Source of the DNA: Nostoc sp. FACHB-280
GTDB taxonomy: Bacteria > Cyanobacteriota > Cyanobacteriia > Cyanobacteriales > Nostocaceae
Assembly: GCF_014697615.1 (NCBI RefSeq)
Contig: NZ_JACJSD010000006.1
Coordinates: 1 to 64,000 of the forward strand
Direction of reading: 5' to 3'
DNA length: 64,000 nucleotides
Shown: positions 9,308 through 16,900 of the stretch, piece after piece
Position numbering within the stretch: the first letter of the stretch is position 1
Layout of the letters: every line of letters starts with the position of its first letter
Notes under the pieces: model-generated
What the model was told of the DNA's origin: nothing
Databases searched by the model: none
Seen by the model: the letters and a program-made list of their open reading frames with translations, nothing else
Program-made: the position numbers and the translations under genes

Positions 9308-9339
9308 TTCAGGACTTATACCAATTCTTTATAAGGCTG

Positions 9340-9469
9340 CATAGAATTCGATCCCCCCTAACCCCCCTTGAAAAAAGGGGGAAACCAGAAAAAATCTATC
9401 AAAGTCCCCCTTTTTAAGGGGGATTTAGGGGGATCAAGATATGTGCAACTTCATATCGATTTGGTATTA
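9340..9469. repeat. Palindromic GATCCCCC repeat, right (inverted) copy
   Basis: This is the reverse complement of the element at 8843-8980. Reading leftwards from 9469 it begins TAATACCAAAT, then AAGTTGCACATATCTTGATC. It contains its own GATCCCCCC...GGGGGATC palindrome. Together the two copies bracket 8843-9469. Confidence 0.7.
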
Positions 9470-9699
9470 CGCAAAAATTCCCAAAAAGCTTAATTTATCG
9501 AACCGCCAAGTCGCCAAGAACGCCAAGAAATCCTAGAGTCTGCGTCAGTCCTAAATTTATTATCTTTTGTCGTAAAATTACTGAAATAGTTATCAAACCT
9601 TATTACAAAAAACATCTGATTTTGTAAGTTTTACTGAGCCAATAAATTGCCCTATTGAGACACTCTAGAAAGATGAAGTTTCGTAAAGGGTATTCATTG

Positions 9700-10092
9700 A
9701 TGCCACGCAAACAAAAAGGCTCTCCGGTGCTAGAAAAAACAGAACAGAGGTTAATTGGATTTAAATCAATTGATTCCAGCTTGGACTTTGGTGATTCTAT
9801 CAGTTTAAATCATTTAAGTGAGTTAACAGAGCAACTCCGCCAGGAGCTTGACCAGTATAATATGATGCTAACTGCCCTTGACACAGCCAAAGCAAACATA
9901 CAAACCCTTGAAAAAACCATTCGTGAAACTTCGGAACGCTTGGTTAGTGGTGTAGTGTTGAAGTATGGCAAAGACAGCCGAGAATACGAAATGACAGGCG
10001 GAGTCCGTAAAAGCGATCGCATTCGTAAAGCCACCATTACCCGGTTAAAATCGACCGCAGACTCAAAATTAGCTTCTATACAGACGGCGTAA
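9700..10092 (+). CDS. Conserved hypothetical coiled-coil protein
   Basis: About 130 residues. I choose the ATG at 9700 (MPRKQKGSPVLEK), with AAAGGG about 10 bases upstream; the frame is open back to a TTG at 9655 and has another ATG at 9673. The middle (about residues 35-85, LSELTEQLRQELDQYNMML and following) is a helical coiled coil. The C-terminal part (YGKDSREYEMTGGVRKSDRI) is basic and resembles short conserved cyanobacterial proteins of unknown role. No membrane segment or signal peptide. No function assigned. Confidence 0.65.
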   Translation: MPRKQKGSPVLEKTEQRLIGFKSIDSSLDFGDSISLNHLSELTEQLRQELDQYNMMLTALDTAKANIQTLEKTIRETSERLVSGVVLKYGKDSREYEMTGGVRKSDRIRKATITRLKSTADSKLASIQTA

Positions 10093-10232
10093 CGAGCAAC
10101 AAATAGGCATTATTCATACTAAAAGATGCCCATTGCTTTGCGATCGGCATCAATAAAAAATCTAAAAAAACTGCTAAAAATGGGGTGCTGCATATAGCAA
10201 TCTTACATGAGATGTAAAAATTGAGAGGCTCA

Positions 10233-10263
10233 GATCCCCGACTTCTTTGAGAAGTCGGGGATC
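10233..10263. terminator. Perfect 14 bp hairpin between convergent genes
   Basis: GATCCCCGACTTCT and its exact complement flank a 3-base loop. The hairpin sits between the plus-strand hypothetical gene and the minus-strand glucokinase gene, where it could end transcription from either side. There is no clear T run. The same hairpin is a dispersed repeat in cyanobacterial genomes, so it may be a REP-like element instead. The adjacent AATGATTTAGGACTGCTATA (about 10276-10295) is another dispersed repeat. Confidence 0.5.
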
Positions 10264-10355
10264 TTGTTCTTCACAAATGATTTAGGACTGCTATATTTGT
10301 GGGATGAATTATGTGGTGAGTCTAAATCCTCCACTAATTAATTTCAGACTTTAGA

Positions 10356-11063
10356 CTAATCGCGCCACAAGGCAATTCCGCCTAACAAACCCGTAACATT
10401 AGGTATGAGTTTAACATTTAAAGGTAGTTGTAAATTTACTTTTACAGCTTCACCACCACCGATATAAAGACAATCATAATTAAATAAATGCTGCAAAGAA
10501 GCGATCGCTTTTTCTAAGCGCCTGTTCCATTTCTTCTCGCCATACTTTTGTAACGCTGCACGTCCTAATTGTTCTTCGTAAGTCTGGCCTTTGCGAAACT
10601 GATGGTGTCCCATTTCCATATTAGGCACAAGTTTACCATCGACAAATAAAGCCGAACCAAAGCCAGTCCCCAAGGTAATTACTAACTCTACACCTTTGCC
10701 TGCGATCGCGCCTAAACCTTGCATGTCTGCATCATTAATTACTCGGACTGGCTTATTCAAACGTTGGGATAATGCTGTACCAAAATCAAACCCAATCCAA
10801 TCAGAATGTAAATTAACTGCTGTTTCTGTAACTCCGCAGCGCACTACACCCGGAAAACCCACCGAAACCCGATGAAAATCACCTTGAGAATCGGCTAAAA
10901 GTGCGATCGCATTAATTACAACATCTGGTTTAGCTGGGGATGGTGTATCTACCCGCGCCCTTTCTGTAACGGGAGTTCCGGTAATATCCAAAACTATTGC
11001 CTTCACACCGCTACCACCAATATCAACTGATAAAGTGCGAATTGAGCCATTGTCATCAACCAT
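10356..11063 (-). CDS. ppgK: Polyphosphate glucokinase (ROK family)
   Basis: A 235-residue cytoplasmic sugar kinase that phosphorylates glucose with polyphosphate as donor. The first phosphate motif is LSVDIGGSGVKAIVLD (residues 10-25). VSVGFPGVV and VINDADMQGLGAIAG carry the catalytic Asp region, and VITLGTGFGSALFVDG is the second phosphate motif. NMEMGHHQFRKGQTYEEQLG is typical of PPGK-like ROK proteins. The classical ROK zinc cysteine cluster is absent, as expected for PPGK. Length (about 235-250) fits. Anabaena PCC 7120 has a characterised homologue of this type. It is divergent from the creatininase-family gene. Confidence 0.85.
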   Translation of the reverse strand: MVDDNGSIRTLSVDIGGSGVKAIVLDITGTPVTERARVDTPSPAKPDVVINAIALLADSQGDFHRVSVGFPGVVRCGVTETAVNLHSDWIGFDFGTALSQRLNKPVRVINDADMQGLGAIAGKGVELVITLGTGFGSALFVDGKLVPNMEMGHHQFRKGQTYEEQLGRAALQKYGEKKWNRRLEKAIASLQHLFNYDCLYIGGGEAVKVNLQLPLNVKLIPNVTGLLGGIALWRD

Positions 11064-11181
11064 TGATTCTTCCTTGTTACTACTTGTTCTTTGGCTATTA
11101 TGCTTCTTTAGTTCTGGTAATATCCTGATGTGTTGGGACTCTTCACAACGCCTAAAATTAAAATGACGCGATCGCAGTGAT

Positions 11182-12003
11182 ATGCACAGCTTTATTCCCC
11201 CAGAACGCTTTTTTCCTTACCTAACTTGGACTGATATCCAAGATATGCCCAATAAAGAAAATGTGGTAATTATTCAACCAGTAGGGGCAATTGAACAACA
11301 TGGCCCCCATCTACCATTGATTGTAGATGCGGCGATTGGTGTTGGTGTTTTGGGAAAAGCCTTGAGTAAGTTAGATGCAAATCTTCCCGCGTATGCCTTG
11401 CCAACTCTGTATTATGGGAAATCTAACGAACACTGGCACTTTCCTGGCACAATTACCCTAAGTTCCGAAACCCTGACAGCCACAATTATGGAAGTGGGGG
11501 AAAGTCTTTACCGCGCTGGGTTTAGAAAATTGGTGTTGATGAACTCCCACGGTGGACAACCCCAAATTATGCAAATGGCGGCGCGAGATTTACACGTTAA
11601 GTATGATGACTTTTTAATATTTCCGTTGTTTACTTGGCGTGCGCCCAATATTACCAAAGAATTGCTCACACCCAAAGAAGCCAAACTTGGTATGCACGCT
11701 GGTGATGCGGAAACTAGCATTATGTTGGCAATATTACCAGAACAGGTGAAACTTGAAAAAGCTGTAGCTGAATACCCACCAGAACAGCCAAACAGTACTT
11801 TAATTAGTTGGGAAGGACAGTTACCAGTATCTTGGACAACAAAAGATATCAGTAAAAGTGGCGTGATTGGTGATCCAACAACCGCAACTAAAGAAAAAGG
11901 CGATCGCATCTTGGAATCTGTCTCTGACGGTTGGGTGCAAGTCATCCAAGATATTTATGCTTTTAGGCTACCAAAAAACGGGAACCATAGCTTTGATATG
12001 TGA
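11182..12003 (+). CDS. Creatininase-family amidohydrolase
   Basis: A 273-residue cytoplasmic metal-dependent amidohydrolase of the creatininase/MftE fold. The metal-binding signature VGAIEQHGPHLPLIVDAAIG is present near residues 36-55 (Glu, His and Asp ligands). A second conserved block is LVLMNSHGGQ, and the third is GMHAGDAETSIML. Homologues act on creatinine, on formamide intermediates in riboflavin/F420 synthesis, or on peptides; the substrate here cannot be read from sequence. It is divergent from ppgK with a 118 bp shared upstream region that holds a HIP1 site (CGCGATCGCA) just before the start. Confidence 0.82.
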   Translation: MHSFIPPERFFPYLTWTDIQDMPNKENVVIIQPVGAIEQHGPHLPLIVDAAIGVGVLGKALSKLDANLPAYALPTLYYGKSNEHWHFPGTITLSSETLTATIMEVGESLYRAGFRKLVLMNSHGGQPQIMQMAARDLHVKYDDFLIFPLFTWRAPNITKELLTPKEAKLGMHAGDAETSIMLAILPEQVKLEKAVAEYPPEQPNSTLISWEGQLPVSWTTKDISKSGVIGDPTTATKEKGDRILESVSDGWVQVIQDIYAFRLPKNGNHSFDM

Positions 12004-12008
12004 GCAAA

Positions 12009-12080
12009 AGAGACAAGGTGGACAAGGTAGACAAGGTAGACAAGGTAGAGATGTTGGTAATTCATTTAGGACTGCTATAT
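12009..12080 (+). repeat. 9-mer array with conserved trailing sequence
   Basis: Four units of GACAAGGTR are followed by GTAGAGATG and then ATTCATTTAGGACTGCTATA. The same order (array, GTAGAGAGATG, AATTATTTAGGATTACTA) recurs at 28773-28850, so the array and its tail form one larger dispersed repeat. A second pyrimidine array of CTCCTGCCT units lies at about 12127-12165. Confidence 0.6.
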
Positions 12081-12225
12081 GTGAGGAAATTTAAAAAGCA
12101 CAAATACCACGCCTAGTAAAACTTTCACCTCCTGCCTTCTGCCTCCTGCCTCCTGCCTTCTGCTCTAGATTTGCTAGTCTAGAAATAGTAACCCCACGTT
12201 AAAAAATATATTAATAGTCAAGACT

Positions 12226-12753
12226 ATGGCAGGATTTGAAAGTAATAGCCATCATTCTTATAGTCAAGAAGATGTACAGCGTATTCTTCAGTTAGCGATC
12301 GCGCGTCAAGCTGATAACCAAGAAAAAGAGTTTTCTTATGACTTACTCGTAGAAATTGCGAGTGAGTTAGACATATCACCAGATTCTTTACAATTAGCAG
12401 AACAAGACTGGCGATCGCAACAAAATGAAATTCAACAGCGTCAAGCTTTTGATGCTTACCGTCTTGCAAAATTTAAAAAACGGTTAGGAAATTTTGCAAT
12501 TGTCAATAGTTTTTTAATATTAGCTAATTATTTGATTATTTTGCCGAATATTCATTGGTCACTGGGTATTTTGCTATTCTGGGGTTTAACAGTTGGGCTA
12601 GATTTTTGGAATAACTTTTACGCCAGAGGTGAAGCCTATGAAATCGCCTTTCAGAAATGGTATCGCCAGCATCAGCTAAAACAAAATTTCAATACAGTCA
12701 TGAAAACTGCCAATACATTAGTAAATAAATGGCTGAAGTCATTGCAGACTTAA
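12226..12753 (+). CDS. 2TM domain-containing protein
   Basis: A 175-residue integral membrane protein. The N-terminal half is soluble and helical (YSQEDVQRILQLAIARQ; DLLVEIASELDISPDSLQLA), a short module often found before such membrane pairs. Two adjacent hydrophobic segments follow (about residues 88-110, FAIVNSFLILANYLIILPN, and 112-130, WSLGILLFWGLTVGLDFW), giving a hairpin in the membrane. The C-terminus is basic and cytoplasmic. This matches the 2TM-domain family common in cyanobacteria, with no known activity. It stands alone. Confidence 0.75.
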   Translation: MAGFESNSHHSYSQEDVQRILQLAIARQADNQEKEFSYDLLVEIASELDISPDSLQLAEQDWRSQQNEIQQRQAFDAYRLAKFKKRLGNFAIVNSFLILANYLIILPNIHWSLGILLFWGLTVGLDFWNNFYARGEAYEIAFQKWYRQHQLKQNFNTVMKTANTLVNKWLKSLQT

Positions 12754-12868
12754 AGCATAGTTATAGCAGTAGCCAAGTTGGTTAGGACATCGATAAATAA
12801 TAAAACTTGTCTGCAATAAGAGTCAGCTTACAAATTGTTGAAGCTCTAATAGCTTAGGAGTTGCACCC

Positions 12869-13165
12869 ATGAGGTCTGCCAATAATCTCAGAAGCTTCGA
12901 GTTCAAACGCCGAATTGACGATACCGTATATCGCTTTCATCCTTGTGAACCACTCCACGGTCAGTCAGCTTGGAAGCGCGAAGACCTCGACGTGTGGATA
13001 ACTTTAGTGAATGGGCATGGTTGGGTATGTGTGAATGCGGAGTTTGAAATTCTTGGAGTTCCCTGGGCAGTTGCCTTGGCAACACAGGGTTCCATGCCAC
13101 CTGCTGGTATATGGGTCAGCCGAAAGGGAGACAAATCGTATGTTTATGAATTAGTCTACCTGTAG
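12869..13165 (+). CDS. Conserved hypothetical protein, 98 residues
   Basis: A soluble 98-residue protein rich in Trp, Arg and His (HPCEPLHGQSAWKREDLDVW). It has no signal peptide, membrane segment or recognisable catalytic motif. An AGGAG ribosome-binding site (12856-12860) lies 8 bases before the ATG, which supports translation. Codon use matches its neighbours. I do not recognise the family. Confidence 0.68.
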   Translation: MRSANNLRSFEFKRRIDDTVYRFHPCEPLHGQSAWKREDLDVWITLVNGHGWVCVNAEFEILGVPWAVALATQGSMPPAGIWVSRKGDKSYVYELVYL

Positions 13166-13457
13166 CTCCGCGAGGGGGCGATCGCAGGCAAACGTTGTCC
13201 TAAGCCCTAGCCCACATCACAGAATCAAGTATTCTCCCTTCTCTCTGCGTTCTCCCGAAGTTTGCTCAACGCGGGGAACCCGCGCACGCAACTTCTCTCT
13301 GCGCCTCTGTGGTTCGTTCATAAAAATTAGGTGGAGAAACGACCAAACATTATCAAGACTCTAAGACGACATTATAAAAAGCACGAATGCCAAGCTCCTA
13401 GCTCCTGCCATACCCGTCTACGATAAACTGAACAATGTAAATCTCTAGTTCAGTGCT
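13166..13457. other. Gene-free spacer with dispersed repeat fragments
   Basis: It contains two copies of ACTTCTCTCTGCG-like text (CTTCTCTCTGCGTTCTC at about 13239 and CAACTTCTCTCTGCGCCTC at about 13289) around GCGGGGAACCCGCGC, a palindrome common in Nostocales spacers. The spacer ends with the upstream region of the tautomerase gene. No ORF or RNA gene seen. Confidence 0.5.
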
Positions 13458-13811
13458 ATGCCATTAATCAAAGTACAAACTTCTGTATCTGCACCTGCAA
13501 AACCTGAAGTTGAGACAATGCTCAAGAGTTTATCAGGGAAGTTAGCCAAGCATTTAGGTAAACCAGAATCTTATGTAATGACGGCTTTTGAAGCAGATGT
13601 CCCCATGACTTTTGCGGGGACTACAGACCCGGTTTGTTACATTGAGATTAAAAGTATTGGTTCTATGAAGTCAGACCAAACCCAAGCGATGAGTCAGGAT
13701 TTTTGCCAGCAAATTAATCAAGCTTTAGGTGTACCCCAAAATCGCATTTATATAGAGTTTGCAGATGCTAAAGGTGCGATGTGGGGTTGGAATAGTACAA
13801 CTTTTGGCTAG
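13458..13811 (+). CDS. MIF-family tautomerase
   Basis: A 117-residue protein of the macrophage migration inhibitory factor fold, expected to act as a homotrimeric cytoplasmic keto-enol (phenylpyruvate/dopachrome-type) tautomerase. The start MPLIKVQTS gives Pro as the first residue after Met removal, the family's catalytic base. The conserved core is YVMTAFEADVPMTFAGTTDP, with CYIEIKSIG and the C-terminal block RIYIEFADAKGAMWGWNSTT, which is typical of the family end. Length is as expected. The physiological substrate in cyanobacteria is unknown. It lies 97 bases before a large kinase gene but shows no clear link to it. Confidence 0.88.
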   Translation: MPLIKVQTSVSAPAKPEVETMLKSLSGKLAKHLGKPESYVMTAFEADVPMTFAGTTDPVCYIEIKSIGSMKSDQTQAMSQDFCQQINQALGVPQNRIYIEFADAKGAMWGWNSTTFG

Positions 13812-13908
13812 TTTTTAAGAAATTTATATAGCTGTAGTTACTTACGGATGTGAGATTACAGATGCCCACGGGAATACTACTTATAATGTATCTCCTGTGG
13901 TTGTCTTT

Positions 13909-16900
13909 ATGGTAAGTACTTTGATTCCTGGCTATGAGATTTTTGAAAAAATTCATGACAGTCCTAGAACCAGGGTTTACCGTGCTGAACAGAAAGAAAC
14001 CCACACCCCGGTTGCTATTAAAGTTCTCAGTACTGAATATCCCCAATTTCAAGATTTAATTTTATTTAGAAATCAGTATTCAATTACTCGTCATCTCGAA
14101 CATCCAAATATCGTTAAATGCTATAGCTTAGAAACTTATGGCAATAGTTATGCACTGATTTTAGAAGACTTTGGGGGGATTTCTCTAAGTCAATATACTC
14201 AAGGTCACATTTTAAGTTTAGATGAGTTTTTTCAAGTTGCGATCGCAGTTACCCAAGCACTAGAATTTTTATATCAAAATCGCATTATTCATAAAGATAT
14301 TAATCCCAATAATATTTTAATTAACCCCGCAACTAAAGAAGTTAAAATTATAGACTTTAGTATTTCTTCTTTATTACCCAAAGAAAACTCCGAAATTAAA
14401 AGCCCGAATATTTTAGAAGGAACCCTGGCTTATATCTCTCCAGAACAAACAGGGAGAATGAATCGCGGAATTGATTATCGCACTGATTTTTATTCTTTGG
14501 GTGTGACTTTTTACCAATTACTCACAGGTAAATTACCTTTTAATAGTCAAAATCCTTTAGAACTCATACATTGTCATCTAGCTAAGGAAGCAATTAACCC
14601 AAAAAATATCAATTCTGAATTACCATCTTCCCTGGCTGAGATGATTATGAAATTAATAGCAAAGACGGCAGAGGAACGTTATCAAACTGCCAGAGGTATT
14701 CGCCATGATTTAGAAGTTTGTCAAGATTATTTACGCAATCAAGGTGAAATTATACCATTTCAATTAGGACAGCGAGATAGGAGCGATCGCTTTCTAATTC
14801 CCGAAAAACTTTATGGCAGAGAAACAGAAGTTACAACTTTATTAGATGCTTTTGAGAGAGTTAGCCTTGGCAACATTGAATTAATGTTAGTTGCAGGTTT
14901 TTCTGGTATTGGTAAAACTGCTGTAGTTAATGAAGTTCATAAACCCATTGTCCGCCAACAAGGTTATTTCATCGCTGGTAAATTTGACCAATTTCAGCGA
15001 GATATTCCTTTTTCGGCATTAGTCCAAGCTTTCCGCAGTTTGATGCGGCAATTACTCACAGAAACTAAAGCTCAATTACAAACATGGAAAAGCAAAATAT
15101 TATTAGCCTTGGGAACCCAAGGACAAGTAATTATTGATGTCATTCCCGAATTAGAAAAAATTATCGGTCAACAACCACAAGTCACTGAATTAAGTGGTAA
15201 TGCTTGTCAAAATCGCTTTAATTTACTTTTTAGTAACTTCATTCAAGTTTTAGCCACACAAGAACACCCCCTAGTAATTTTTTTAGATGATTTACAATGG
15301 GCAGATGCAGCATCATTAAAATTAATTCAACTACTATTAAGTGGTACAGAGACAAAATACTTATTAGTCATTGCAGCATATCGAGATAACGAAGTCTATC
15401 CCGGACATCCATTTATGATGGTTTTAGATGATATTTATCAGGCTAAAGCCATTGTTCATCAAATTCATCTCAAACCTCTAGACGAAACACAACTTAACTA
15501 CTTAATTGCTGATGCCCTTAATTGTTTAGAAACACAAGCTATACAATTGACCCAATTAGTATTAGCTAAAACCAAAGGTAATCCATTTTTTACAACTCAA
15601 TTACTCAAATCATTACATGAAGATAAAGTAATTACATTTAACTTTCATACTGCTAATTGGCAATATGATATTACTGAAGCTCAAGCTTTATACTTGCAGG
15701 ATGATGTGGTTGAATTTGTTGCAAAACAGTTGTGTAAGCTACCCCAAGCTACGCAAGAAATCATGAAAATAGCAGCTTGTATTGGCAATAAATTTGATTT
15801 AGCTACTTTATCTATAGTTTCGCAAAAATCCTTAGTTGAGGCCTCTGCTGATTTGTGGAAAGCACTAAAAGAAGGATTGATTTTACCAACTAATGAAATT
15901 TATAAATTGTTTACTGATGATGAATTAACGGCAGACCAAACACCAGCAATTATTAATCAAGATAATATCAATGTTACCTATAAATTTCTCCATGATAGAG
16001 TACAGCAAGCAGCTTATTATTTAATTCCAGAAGCTGATAAAAAGATAACGCATGTAAGCATTGGTAAACTACTTCTCAAGAACACGGAACTTGAAAAATT
16101 AGAAGCAAATATCTTTGAGATAGTTAATCAATTAAATGTCGGTATTGATTTAATTCATCCCCAAGTGGAAAAAGATGAACTAGCGCAACTAAATTTACTT
16201 GCAGTTCGGAAAGCAAAATCAGCCACAGCTTACGAAGCGGCTAAAAAGTATTTAGCTGTTGGCTTAGGATTGCTATCTTTAGACAGTTGGCAAACGCAGT
16301 ATCAATTAACACTGAATTTGTATACAGAAGCTGTAGAAATCGAATATTTAAATATCAATTTTGACCAAGTAGAATTTTACGCCAACATAGTTCGTCAGCA
16401 AGCTGCTAATTTACTCGACCAAGTGAAGGTATATGAAATTCTCATGCAGATGTATACCTCCAAAGTCCAGATGCAGTTAGCCATAGATACAGGCTTGCAG
16501 TTATTAGATTTGTTAGGAATTAGTTTAGAGTCAGCACCACCACAAAATTTAGATGTGACTCACTTAATTAATTTACCATTGATGACTGCTCCCGATAAAC
16601 TTGCCGCTATGCGAATTTTAACTAATATGATTTCTGCGGCTTATTTCACAAATCCTGGATTATTACCAGCAATTATATTTACAATTATTACTCTTGCTGT
16701 CAACTATGGAAATTCTATGTTTGCTGCTTATGGGTATGTTTTATATGGCTTGTTAATCAGTGCATTATATCTAGAAATTGAAGCAGGTTATCGCTATGGC
16801 GAAGCTGCATTAAATTTACTCGATCAAGTCGATTCGAGAGAAATTAAATGTCGAGTTTTATTGATGTACAATAGCAACATAAAATTCTGGAAATCTCATT

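Noticed and set aside
9116-9334. The 21 bp array as a CRISPR array
   Set aside because: Units are contiguous with no unique spacers and no cas genes are present; it is a simple tandem repeat.
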